NCBI GenBank assembly: GCA_035647815.1
Contig: DASRMR010000023.1
Span: 1-15,489, forward strand
DNA length: 15,489 nt
Reading direction: 5' to 3'
Source: JAAYRQ01 sp035647815
Lineage (GTDB): Bacteria > Bacillota > Syntrophomonadia > Syntrophomonadales > Syntrophomonadaceae
Part shown: piece by piece, positions 7,298 through 14,328 of the stretch
Layout: the number at the start of each line of letters is the position of its first letter
How positions within the stretch are numbered: the first letter of the stretch is position 1
Translations under genes and position numbers: made by a program
The notes under the pieces: generated by a model
What the model saw: only the letters and a program-made list of their open reading frames with translations
Told to the model about the DNA's origin: nothing
Database searches by the model: none

Positions 7298-7550
7298 TTA
7301 TTTTTTATTTATGTTTTTCAATTTTCTATATAATGTACTACGCGCAATTCCTAATTCGGTAGCTACCTGCGATTTATTACCATTATTTTTTTTAATAAGT
7401 GTTTGATAAGCTCTTCTTCTACAGCAGCAAATTCCATAAGTTTTGATTTGTAGCGCCAATAAATCTTACATCCAAAACTAGTTTTAAATATATCAAATAT
7501 CTTGTTATAATCCCTTCGTGTTCAAAAAAAGTCCACTTAAAAAACTCCAT
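7298..7550 (-). pseudogene. remnant of a sigma-54-dependent activator (AAA+ fragment plus Fis-type HTH)
   Basis: Two parts of an enhancer-binding protein remain, in different frames. From 7550 to 7419 a 43-codon frame reads ITR, nine residues, DVRFIGATNQNL: the spacing and sequence of the AAA+ segment around the sensor I motif (DVRIIAATN in family members). It is cut by TAG at 7421-7419. From 7437 another frame reads EFAAVEEELIKHLLKK, then shifts by one base at a run of eight A (7393-7386) into NNGNKSQVATELGIARSTL and YRKLKNINKK, the Fis-like helix-turn-helix, ending in TAA at 7300-7298. Walker A, GAFTGA and any sensor domain are absent. The gene has thus lost its N-terminus, part of the AAA+ domain and its frame. 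It sits next to a sigma-54-like promoter and probably once controlled the caiA run. Confidence 0.8.
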
Positions 7551-7779
7551 GTCAAATTTAGGATATCGTCACAACAAAGTTGTAAAACATGATTTTGCTC
7601 TTTTTATTATATTATAATATAATCATACAACAATATATCTTTATCATTTTATAAAATGCTACCTATACTCACCTACTATGGACTTCAATAATGATATGGA
7701 TATTATTACACTAGATGGTTTCTAAAACTTGAATGTTCCCCTAGGTATATCTAACAGACACATTAATTTTAATTTATCC
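7551..7779. other. AT-rich gap without a recognisable gene
   Basis: I see no coding segment on either strand. The only structure is an 18-bp AT-only palindrome at 7606-7623 and a small ACAAC-AAA-GTTGT repeat near 7571-7583. It may hold further decayed parts of the activator gene. Confidence 0.5.
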
Positions 7780-7785
7780 TATAAT
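7755..7785 (+). promoter_or_regulatory. possible promoter of the MBL-fold gene
   Basis: TATAAT at 7780-7785 matches the -10 consensus exactly. The best -35 is CAGACA (7755-7760), four of six, with a 19-base spacer, which is long. Transcription would begin near 7792, leaving a very short leader before the start at 7808. Confidence 0.35.
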
Positions 7786-7807
7786 TAATATATAAATGGA
7801 GGTACAA

Positions 7808-8719
7808 ATGAAAAAAGTAGCCAATAGAATTTATCTTATTTCCCCCGAACAAGCTCCTGTTTATCCATATAGTAATAGCCTATGGATTGATGATGATAAA
7901 TCAACAATTATTGATTTTGGTGCTGGTATAAGTGCTTATAAAGACATCGATAAAGAGCGCGTTGTCTATGGATTGTTTAGTCATGCCCACTTCGATCATA
8001 TGCACTGTAATACACTTTTTACCAATGCGAAGTTTATGGCCGCTGAAGATGAACTCTTAGTATATAGTAAAGAAAATGCTTATGAAAAATTCTTTGGATA
8101 TGATGTTTGGAATAAAATAATGCCTGAATACATTCCGCGCCCTTCTTTCGGAGCAATAAGACCGGCAAACAATAATGAAGTATCTATAAGTCCGGGATTT
8201 CGCTATATTGAAATCGCCCGACCATTGAGAGACAATGACATTATAAGTACTGGACATACTAATATTCACGCTATACATCTACCTGGCCATTCAATAGGAC
8301 ATTTCGGGTTTTATTTTGAAAAAGAAAATATACTGTTCTCCGGTGATTTAGATCTTGTATCTTCCGGTCCCTTATATAATAATTCTACTAGTAATATAGG
8401 TAGTTTGATTTCTTCCATAAATCGGATTAGAGATATTAATCCCTCCATAATTATTTCTTCACATCGTCGTATACAAAATAGTAATATACAATTAAAACTA
8501 GAAAGATATATAAAAGTAGTATTAGAGAGAGAAGAATTTCTATATAACTATTTATCAGTTCCCAGAAGCACTAATGATCTTTATTCACTAAGTTTCTGGA
8601 AGATAAAAGATGTTTATGATGTTTTTTGGAATCGCATGACTATCAATAATCACCTGCGCTATATGTTAGAAAAAAAGATAATCATAAGCCTCAATGATGG
8701 TTATTTTATAAGAATATAA
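7808..8719 (+). CDS. metallo-beta-lactamase-fold hydrolase with C-terminal helical extension
   Basis: A 303-residue protein of the glyoxalase II-like branch of the metallo-beta-lactamase fold. All usual metal ligands are visible: H59, H61, D63, H64 in SHAHFDH, H161 in LPGHSIGH, D180 in FSGDLD, and H219 in ISSHRR, so a binuclear zinc or iron site is expected. The last 75 or so residues are rich in charged helices and resemble the winged-helix-like tail found after this fold in many uncharacterised hydrolases. I chose the ATG at 7808 because GGAGG (7798-7802) is correctly placed for it; the ATG at 7796 overlaps that site. The gene stands alone, divergent from caiA and convergent with the candidate RNA. 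The substrate is unknown, and nothing ties it to the cai-fix genes beyond proximity. Confidence 0.75.
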   Translation: MKKVANRIYLISPEQAPVYPYSNSLWIDDDKSTIIDFGAGISAYKDIDKERVVYGLFSHAHFDHMHCNTLFTNAKFMAAEDELLVYSKENAYEKFFGYDVWNKIMPEYIPRPSFGAIRPANNNEVSISPGFRYIEIARPLRDNDIISTGHTNIHAIHLPGHSIGHFGFYFEKENILFSGDLDLVSSGPLYNNSTSNIGSLISSINRIRDINPSIIISSHRRIQNSNIQLKLERYIKVVLEREEFLYNYLSVPRSTNDLYSLSFWKIKDVYDVFWNRMTINNHLRYMLEKKIIISLNDGYFIRI

Positions 8720-8746
8720 TACAATAAGTTTTACATAAAAAGGCAC

Positions 8747-8773
8747 AAAAAAACCGTGGAATCACTCCACAGT
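8747..8773 (-). terminator. intrinsic terminator of the candidate small RNA
   Basis: On the minus strand ACTGTGGA (8773-8766) pairs with TCCACGGT (8760-8753), eight pairs including one G-U, around a 5-base loop, and the T-run continues to 8747. On the plus strand the same stem has a C-A mismatch and no T-run. It lies about 300 bases past the EAL-HDOD stop, which favours a separate transcript. Confidence 0.85.
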
Positions 8774-8976
8774 TATCTTATATATATAACCCAGAATACC
8801 GTTGCTCTATTTTGACCCCTATCATCAGACAGGTGGGTGTCCTCATGAAGTTTTCTATCTTCCCGTTAAATCAATATATTGATCGGGCACGATATATTCC
8901 TTCTAATATTGAACTCCCTTATTAAAATTGTAGGTTCAAAATAAAAGCTTGACGAATATCCCAGAACTTATAACTT
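8747..8976 (-). ncRNA. candidate 6S-like regulatory RNA with its terminator
   Basis: Read on the minus strand, 8975-8771 folds into one long irregular rod. Outer pairs include AGTTAT (8975-8970) with 8776-8771. TATTTTGA (8943-8936) pairs with TCAAAATA (8815-8808). Beyond a bubble come GGG with CCC, GTTC with GGAC, GAAG (8903-8900) with CTTC (8850-8847), TATC with GATA, CCCG (8887-8884) with CGGG (8865-8862), and an apical ATCAATATATTGAT (8870-8883). The bubble has TACAATTTTAATAA (8932-8919) on the 5' side and a small hairpin on the 3' side. About 200 bases, a closing stem, an asymmetric central bubble and a terminal stem are the plan of 6S RNA, which binds RNA polymerase. A terminator follows directly. 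I found it by hand pairing and cannot confirm it against a family model; an unrelated structured RNA or a 3' UTR of the EAL-HDOD gene remains possible. I see nothing in 8977-9077. Confidence 0.5.
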
Positions 8977-9077
8977 CTTATTGCGTTCGTTTGTTTATTT
9001 ATTATTACATAGTTTCAGAGATATTACAAAGGTAATTTTTTCTAATCAATAGCCTAAACTCATTCTAATTAATCTAT

Positions 9078-10280
9078 TTATAATTCTGGTACCTCATTAG
9101 CCCATTTAATAGCTGATAAATATTCTTTATATAAAATGCTTTCATCTAAACCTAGACTTCGAGAAATATAACTAGCTTGTATCCAGTCACCTTTTTCATA
9201 AGCTAATAACAGTTCATATATGGGGTATAATTCCCCAGTCTTGTTAATTAAAGCATCTACTATAGAATTTGACAAAGCAATATCTTCTAATGCCTCTGCC
9301 ATCGTTTGGTCAAACAGTACATCTACCACGCTAAACAGCCCCATCATAGATGCTTCATGCTTTATATTTTCAAGACCTCCGTATAAAGCTATCGATTCCG
9401 CAAATTTTGTGCGAATTAAGGATATTTTAATTAATTCCTGGTGCTTTAGTTGACCTAAATCTTGCAACATTAATATATTAATCCATCTTTCAAGCTCTTC
9501 TAAGCCCATATAGATTACTGCCTTTTTTATAGAATAAATTAAATCATCACCTGCACGTAAACTTACTACACGCATAAGACGATAAGATAAATGTATATCT
9601 GTTTCAATTAATTCTGTTAAAGTCTGATAAGATGGTCTGTCTTTTTTTAGTTCTTCTATTAAAGAAATATACTGGTACTTAGAAATACTCTTATCAAATA
9701 ATTCACAACTAATACTAGGTCTACTAAAAAAATACCCTTGAAATAAGTGAAAACCCATTTCTTTTGCTTTTAAAAACTCTTCTTTAGTTTCTACCTTTTC
9801 AGCTAATAGGATTTTATTTTGTCTTAAAGCTTGGTTTACATTACCACCAATACTCTCTAAAGGTGTAGCAATTAAATCGAATTTAATAATATCAGCTAAA
9901 GGTACTAACGGATAATCATCATAATCAGCAATAAAATCATCTAAAGCAATTCTATAGCCTCTTTTTTTAAGCTCTTTAAGCCTGGCCATTAAACTATTAT
10001 TCACTTTAACATCTTCTAACATCTCTATGATAAGTCTATCTGGTGTAACTATTTCTATAGCATCTGAAAAGATAAAATTTTCATCAAAATTTACAAATGC
10101 ATACTTATCTTCAACAATATTATTTACTCCTGATTCAAACAGCCCTCCCATAACACAAGCAGTTGCACTTGCAGATGATATTCCATCAAATTCATGGGAT
10201 TTGATATCTTCACGATATAATAATTCATATCCAAAAACATCTAGTTTTCGATTGAAAATGGGTTGCCTAGCTATAAGCAC
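9078..10280 (-). CDS. EAL-HDOD signalling protein (YuxH-type)
   Basis: A 400-residue cytosolic protein with an EAL domain (1-190) and an HDOD domain (about 195-390). EAL domains hydrolyse cyclic di-GMP; HDOD domains are HD-related output modules. The EAL signature reads YELLYR (18-23), keeping the metal-binding E19. N64 (FVNF), E86, D114-D115, K133, E161 and QGYFFSRP (181-188) are also in place. Loop 6, normally DFGTGYSS, reads DFIADYDDYP and lacks the conserved glycines, so hydrolysis may be weak or absent and the protein may act as a sensor. The opening MLIARQPIFN is typical of the YuxH group. The start is GTG (10280) behind GGGGTGA. Its gene stands alone, transcribed towards the candidate small RNA. 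Confidence 0.88.
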   Translation of the reverse strand: MLIARQPIFNRKLDVFGYELLYREDIKSHEFDGISSASATACVMGGLFESGVNNIVEDKYAFVNFDENFIFSDAIEIVTPDRLIIEMLEDVKVNNSLMARLKELKKRGYRIALDDFIADYDDYPLVPLADIIKFDLIATPLESIGGNVNQALRQNKILLAEKVETKEEFLKAKEMGFHLFQGYFFSRPSISCELFDKSISKYQYISLIEELKKDRPSYQTLTELIETDIHLSYRLMRVVSLRAGDDLIYSIKKAVIYMGLEELERWINILMLQDLGQLKHQELIKISLIRTKFAESIALYGGLENIKHEASMMGLFSVVDVLFDQTMAEALEDIALSNSIVDALINKTGELYPIYELLLAYEKGDWIQASYISRSLGLDESILYKEYLSAIKWANEVPEL

Positions 10281-10540
10281 CGTATCACCCCAAATTAAAT
10301 AGTAAACAACTTTCCTAGCTTAGCTTAAAACTGGAAGCTTCTCAGTCTGTTTTTGCTACTAAGTTATTAAATGTTCAGCTAGTTTGCCATTTTACAAACC
10401 TTATGTCACGCCTTTTATATTATACCCCAACACTCAATTATCTTTCCATCCAGTCAAAAAATGGTTAACACTATAGAATATTATAAACCTAATAGGAGTT
10501 TGTTAGCTAAATAATATATGCCCTATCTATTAATTCGGAT
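10281..10540. other. gap between the EAL-HDOD gene and the tRNA terminator
   Basis: No gene is seen. On the minus strand a perfect TATAAT lies at 10424-10419, about 130 bases before the GTG, but without a convincing -35 box, so it is only a possible promoter. An imperfect palindrome, ACTG-GAAGCTTC-T-CAGT (10330-10346), lies about 50 bases upstream of the start and could be an operator or leader hairpin. Confidence 0.4.
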
Positions 10541-10575
10541 AAAAAAATAGCAGCTAATATTATAACGGCTATTTT
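10541..10575 (-). terminator. intrinsic terminator downstream of tRNA-Leu
   Basis: On the minus strand AAAATAGC (10575-10568) pairs with GCTATTTT (10551-10544), and the T-run continues to 10541. The stem has eight pairs and a 16-base loop. It lies about 60 bases past the tRNA 3' end and is the likely end of the single-tRNA transcript. Confidence 0.7.
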
Positions 10576-10634
10576 ATCGTACATAGATATAGATTTATAA
10601 TTACATTAAACTATAACTTTTGTGTGGCTAAAGA

Positions 10635-10719
10635 TGGTGTCGGAAGAGGGATTTGAACCCTCACGCCTCGCGGCATACGCCCCTCAAGCGTACGTGTCTG
10701 CCTGTTCCACCACTCCGAC
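10635..10719 (-). tRNA. tRNA-Leu (anticodon GAG)
   Basis: The minus strand gives a full class II cloverleaf: acceptor GTCGGAG with TTCCGAC (one G-U), an anticodon stem TACGC/GCGTA with loop TTGAGGG (anticodon GAG, reading CUY codons), a long variable arm GCCGCGAGGC, a T arm GAGGG-TTCAAAT-CCCTC, discriminator A, and an encoded CCA at 10637-10635. The long variable arm and anticodon both indicate leucine. It is a lone tRNA gene with its own promoter and terminator. I found no attachment-site repeat or integrase near it. Confidence 0.97.
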
Positions 10720-10757
10720 ATGTTTTTTAAATAATTTAAACTTCTCTATCAAAAGGT

Positions 10758-10787
10758 ATTATACAACACGATAACGAATTATGTCAA
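10758..10787 (-). promoter_or_regulatory. consensus promoter of tRNA-Leu
   Basis: On the minus strand TTGACA (10787-10782) and TATAAT (10763-10758) are both perfect hexamers, separated by 18 bases. Transcription would start near 10750, about 30 bases before the tRNA 5' end. This is the strongest vegetative promoter visible in the window. Confidence 0.92.
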
Positions 10788-10897
10788 ATAGGGTATATAA
10801 GGATTATTTGTTAATATAATGAACCGTGAAGTTATGTTTTAATGATCAATTTCTAGTTTAAATAATTGTACTAACTAATTTTAATAATTGAAAACAG

Positions 10898-10927
10898 TTG
10901 AAACTATACTTATTCAATAATATAGTT
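10898..10927 (+). promoter_or_regulatory. promoter and candidate operator of the enoyl-CoA hydratase gene
   Basis: TTGAAA (10898-10903) and TATAGT (10921-10926), each five of six matches, are 17 bases apart. The inverted repeat AACTATA (10902-10908) and TATAGTT (10921-10927), 12 bases apart, overlaps both the spacer and the -10 box, as a repressor site would. Transcription would begin near 10933, leaving a leader of about 124 bases. Confidence 0.6.
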
Positions 10928-10952
10928 ATAATAGCAGAATATTACTGTATTT

Positions 10953-11016
10953 AAATTACAATTGATAATAAGGGGGGGAATTATAAATTGATACTAGGTA
11001 TCGACAGTTGTAATTT
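10953..11016 (+). promoter_or_regulatory. structured leader upstream of the enoyl-CoA hydratase gene
   Basis: AAATTACAATTG (10953-10964) pairs with CAGTTGTAATTT (11005-11016), twelve pairs with one G-U. It encloses a run of seven G (about 10972-10978) and a small hairpin GATAC-TAG-GTATC (10990-11002). Downstream of the G-run, a TTG at 10988 opens a 12-codon frame closed by TAA just before the real gene. It does not match a riboswitch class I recognise. Role inferred. Confidence 0.4.
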
Positions 11017-11056
11017 GTTAAAATAACTGCTAACTAAAATTAATAGGAGGGTTATC

Positions 11057-11836
11057 ATGGAGTATAAACTTGTGAAGTTGTCAAAAAAAGAAGGAGTAGG
11101 CACTGTTTTATTAGATAATGCCAAAGCAATGAATCCTACCAACACTGATTCGGTACGAGAACTTGCTGCTGCTTTTACACAATTTAACCAAGATCCTGAA
11201 GTCAAGGCAATTGTTGTTACTGGTGGTGAAACAGTCTTCTCAGCTGGTGGCGACATACCTTATATGAGTGAAGCAGGTCCACAGGAAATGGAAGAATTCA
11301 TTGAAGGTGCTCATGGTATAATGAACATGATTGCATCATCTCCTAAACCTTATGTTGCTGCTATTGCTGGTCCAGCACTAGGTGGAGGAACTGAATTTGC
11401 TCTAGCATGCGACATTCGCATCGCGGCTGATAATGCAATTTTTGGACAACCAGAAATTAACCTCGGTATAATACCAGGTGGGGGAGGAACCCAACGCCTT
11501 GGTCTTGCTGTTGGCTGGAGCCATGCAAGATATCTGATTTTAACTGGTGAAATTATTGATGCCAAGCGTGCTTTTGAAATCGGCTTAGTTAACCAATTAG
11601 TTCCATTAGCAGAATTAGAGGACAAAGCTTTTAGACTAGCAAGAGCACTAGGCCGTAAGAGCCCTGCTGCACTTCGCACCGCTAAAAAAGCGATGAATTA
11701 TGCCATGAATAATTCATTAGATGCTGGGCTAGAACATGAACAAAAAATATGGTCATTGCTATTTGCTGGCTCCGATCAAACTGAGGGAATGAAAGCATTT
11801 CTCGAAGGAAGAAGACCTACTTATACCGGTGAATAA
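11057..11836 (+). CDS. enoyl-CoA hydratase/isomerase family protein (crotonase; possible CaiD function)
   Basis: Crotonase-fold enzyme of 259 residues that adds water to, or removes it from, acyl-CoA substrates. Both catalytic glutamates are present: E113 in GGGTEFAL and E133 in FGQPEINLGIIPGGGG. The oxyanion-hole segments FSAGGDI (61-67) and GPALGGG (105-111) are intact, so it should be active as a hydratase. The ATG at 11057 follows GGAGG by seven bases. In a carnitine-type pathway it could act as CaiD, dehydrating carnitinyl-CoA to crotonobetainyl-CoA for the caiA-encoded reductase. The motif around E133 is closer to ordinary 3-hydroxybutyryl-CoA dehydratase than to E. coli CaiD, so a general beta-oxidation or butyrate role is as likely. 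It is monocistronic, with its own promoter, leader and terminator. Confidence 0.9.
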   Translation: MEYKLVKLSKKEGVGTVLLDNAKAMNPTNTDSVRELAAAFTQFNQDPEVKAIVVTGGETVFSAGGDIPYMSEAGPQEMEEFIEGAHGIMNMIASSPKPYVAAIAGPALGGGTEFALACDIRIAADNAIFGQPEINLGIIPGGGGTQRLGLAVGWSHARYLILTGEIIDAKRAFEIGLVNQLVPLAELEDKAFRLARALGRKSPAALRTAKKAMNYAMNNSLDAGLEHEQKIWSLLFAGSDQTEGMKAFLEGRRPTYTGE

Positions 11837-11855
11837 TATAGTTTAAACAATTTTT

Positions 11856-11890
11856 AAGGATTGAGTAATTTTAACTACTCAATCCTTTTT
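11856..11890 (+). terminator. intrinsic terminator of the enoyl-CoA hydratase gene
   Basis: AAGGATTGAGTA (11856-11867) pairs perfectly with TACTCAATCCTT (11876-11887), a 12-bp stem with an 8-base loop, followed by T's. It begins 20 bases after the stop codon. On the minus strand the stem is followed by A's, so it does not serve the convergent solute-binding protein gene. Confidence 0.92.
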
Positions 11891-11947
11891 CTTTGCTCTT
11901 ATATCTTATGATGAGAAATTAATCAAAACATGAATTAAACTATTTCA

Positions 11948-13600
11948 TCACACCTTGTTTTTCACTGGATTATCCGGATCAGATGTTTCTTCATCTATAG
12001 AAGGCTTTAAAAGTTCAATTTCATGCCAATTCAACATTCCCATACTATTAACTTCAAGTTTGTTTATATCTTTACTGATTAATTTATTAGCTTGCTTCTG
12101 AAAGAGCCATAAGTTAGGGGCATCATCAACGATTATTTCCTCAGCCCTTTTTAATAGTTTAATTCTTTCTTGTTGACTTTTATTTTCTGCACGACTTGCA
12201 TCTAGTATTTTATCTACTTGGGGATTATGATAATTAGAATAATTGCTAATTCCTATTTTAGAACTATGGTATAGACTGTAAAGAAAGCTATCTGCATCAG
12301 GATAATCAGCATACCACCCTAATCTAAAACAATCTATTTCCATTTTACCTAATTGCTTCTTATAATATTCCCAGTCCATAGCCTGAATATTTACTTGTAA
12401 TCCTAATTCCATCAATTGTTGTGCAATAGACTCGGCTATCATTTTATGTCCTTCATCATTATTATAAGTTATGATAATAGGTTTTAAACCTTCACCCATA
12501 GGGTGATCGGCTTCTTCTAGTAAGAGTCGAGCCTTTTCCGGGTCATAAGTATAGCCCCGCATTTCTGTATTATAAGCATTGATCCCTACTGGCAATACTG
12601 CCCGAGCAGGACGATATGTACCACCAAAGACCTCCTCCGCTATAGCTTTGCGATCTATGGCATAATTAAGGGCTCTGCGTAATAGATAATCACCTGTATA
12701 TGGTTCTTGGTTAACATTAAAACCTAATGCATATATTTCTAGTAAAGGTTTATCAATATAATATGGTTTGTATTTATCACTGTTTTTAACATTCTTAATC
12801 TCCGCTAAGGGAACTTCATCTAGGTAGTCAAGCTTACCGTTTTTATATTCCCCAAAAGCTTCTAAGTTATCTTGATACAACTTTATGTTAAGTGCTGCTA
12901 TACGAGGTCTTTCCACATGGTATTTTTCATTTCTTAATAATAATAGCTGATTAGGCTCTTTTTTCTCTTTGAAAATAAATGGTCCGGTTCCAGACCTATT
13001 TTCTACCTTATCTTCAATATCGTAAACCCAAAATACTGGATTAGTTAACATAGATATAAATGCTGCATTAGGCTCATCAAAAACTACTTTTAGCATGGTT
13101 TTATCTACCACCACTATTCCAGAAATATCAGCATTTTTTCCCTCTAAGCGATCACTAGTACCACTTATTGACATAAACAAACTCACATTTGTCCAATCTT
13201 TAGTAGTAGAAAAGCTGTTTTCCCATGCATCTTTTACATCTTGAGCTGTAAAAGGTTTGCCATTATGGAATTTAACATTACTCTTTAAAGTTAATATTAA
13301 GCTTTTTCCATCTGCTCCATACTTCCAGCTTTTAGCCAAACATGGCTTGATAAGCTTTTCGGCCTCATCATAAACTACTAGCCCTTCATACATGGAAGAG
13401 GCTACTAATTTTTCTTCATGATTAGTTATTAGTGCCGGCTCGAAGGTTTCAACTGTACCTACTAGGCCCATATTAAATGGTCTAGTATCTAGACTAGCTG
13501 TATAATTAGCTAAGTTTTTATAATATATAATACCGCCTACTAGGACGATTAGTCCTATTAGAGAACTAACTAGTGCTATTCTTTTTAAAGTTACAAACAA
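11948..13600 (-). CDS. family-5 extracellular solute-binding protein (oligopeptide/dipeptide type), membrane-anchored
   Basis: A 550-residue binding protein of the SBP_bac_5 family, which delivers peptides, nickel or other solutes to ABC importers outside the membrane. Family hallmarks are YEGLVVYD (about residues 71-78), LKSNVKFHNGKPFTAQDV and LRRALNYAIDRKAIAEEVF. Residues 8-26 form one hydrophobic segment and no lipobox cysteine follows, so it is probably held by an uncleaved N-terminal anchor rather than a lipid. The start is TTG (13600) behind AGGAGG at seven bases; no ATG fits. No permease or ATPase gene lies in the window, so it is an orphan here. The 127-base gap to the transglycosylase gene contains AT-rich -10-like sequences and may hold its own promoter. 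The ligand cannot be told from the sequence. Confidence 0.87.
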   Translation of the reverse strand: MFVTLKRIALVSSLIGLIVLVGGIIYYKNLANYTASLDTRPFNMGLVGTVETFEPALITNHEEKLVASSMYEGLVVYDEAEKLIKPCLAKSWKYGADGKSLILTLKSNVKFHNGKPFTAQDVKDAWENSFSTTKDWTNVSLFMSISGTSDRLEGKNADISGIVVVDKTMLKVVFDEPNAAFISMLTNPVFWVYDIEDKVENRSGTGPFIFKEKKEPNQLLLLRNEKYHVERPRIAALNIKLYQDNLEAFGEYKNGKLDYLDEVPLAEIKNVKNSDKYKPYYIDKPLLEIYALGFNVNQEPYTGDYLLRRALNYAIDRKAIAEEVFGGTYRPARAVLPVGINAYNTEMRGYTYDPEKARLLLEEADHPMGEGLKPIIITYNNDEGHKMIAESIAQQLMELGLQVNIQAMDWEYYKKQLGKMEIDCFRLGWYADYPDADSFLYSLYHSSKIGISNYSNYHNPQVDKILDASRAENKSQQERIKLLKRAEEIIVDDAPNLWLFQKQANKLISKDINKLEVNSMGMLNWHEIELLKPSIDEETSDPDNPVKNKV

Positions 13601-13727
13601 AATAATGCCTCCTTTTAACTTGGACTAGCCTTGGAGACATTATATTATATGTTGATCAATTATATTCCTTTTTTTACTATTCTTTACATTTTAATCGCGA
13701 AACTAATAGCCCCATTGCCACGATATT

Positions 13728-14288
13728 TTATAAATATATGGCTTTATAAGCTTCATAGTTTTTAAGTACACTTTTTACATAATCTCTGGTTTCGGGAAAA
13801 GGTATTTTTCCTATTTCCTTGCGGTTGCCATCCCATATCTCATCATTTTGCCAATCATTTACTCTCCCTCGCCCGGCATTATAGGCCGCAATAATTAACG
13901 GGGGTTCTTTATATTCTTGTGTCAGGTTGCTAATATACCATATGCCAAAATTTATATTTATTTCGGCATCATACAAGTCCTCCAAATCAAAATCATCAAT
14001 ATTTTGCTGCTTAGCAATCCATTGGGCTGTTTCTGGCATAATCTGCATAAGACCCATCGCTCCAGCTGAAGATTGTGCATTAACCTGATATTTGCTTTCT
14101 ACTCTAATAATTGCAAATACTAGATATGGGTCAACATCATGCTTATAAGCAGTCGAAAAGATTATATCTCGATGGGGTTGGGGATAAAATATGGTAATCC
14201 ATTTTGGAAAGGTTAAGACTATGATTAAGAATAATATTATCACCAACCAAACGGCTACTGGTAACCTGCTCTTTTTATGAATTTTCAT
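13728..14288 (-). CDS. membrane-anchored lytic transglycosylase (SLT domain)
   Basis: Cuts the glycan strands of peptidoglycan, forming 1,6-anhydro ends, on the outer face of the membrane. The 186 residues comprise a basic N-terminus, one membrane segment (about 12-35) and a compact SLT domain: catalytic E64 in IIRVESKY, then AMGLMQIMPETA (77-88), and AAYNAGRG. This is the usual short single-domain form found downstream of coaE in many Clostridia. The ATG at 14288 follows a GGGGGT site. It lies 40 bases after coaE in the same direction, so the two are likely cotranscribed. Confidence 0.92.
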   Translation of the reverse strand: MKIHKKSRLPVAVWLVIILFLIIVLTFPKWITIFYPQPHRDIIFSTAYKHDVDPYLVFAIIRVESKYQVNAQSSAGAMGLMQIMPETAQWIAKQQNIDDFDLEDLYDAEININFGIWYISNLTQEYKEPPLIIAAYNAGRGRVNDWQNDEIWDGNRKEIGKIPFPETRDYVKSVLKNYEAYKAIYL

Positions 14289-14328
14289 AACATACCCCCA
14301 GATAAAGTCTCTTTAATACTATTCTATT

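Noticed and set aside
7017..7406. 129-codon plus-strand frame upstream of the MBL-fold gene
   Set aside because: It crosses the candidate promoter region and the terminator and runs antisense to the activator remnant. Its product is a hydrophobic low-complexity peptide with no ribosome site or family likeness.
7606..7623. 18-bp palindrome as an operator
   Set aside because: It consists only of A and T in a very AT-rich stretch, where such palindromes are expected by chance.
7796..7807. Upstream ATG for the MBL-fold protein
   Set aside because: This ATG overlaps the GGAGG site that serves the ATG at 7808, and has no ribosome site of its own.
8747..9077. Cyclic di-GMP riboswitch linked to the EAL-HDOD gene
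   Set aside because: The structured RNA lies downstream of that gene, and no GGGCAAA or similar riboswitch core is visible.
10635..10719. tRNA-Leu as an integration site for a mobile element
   Set aside because: I found no repeated tRNA end, integrase or phage gene around it.
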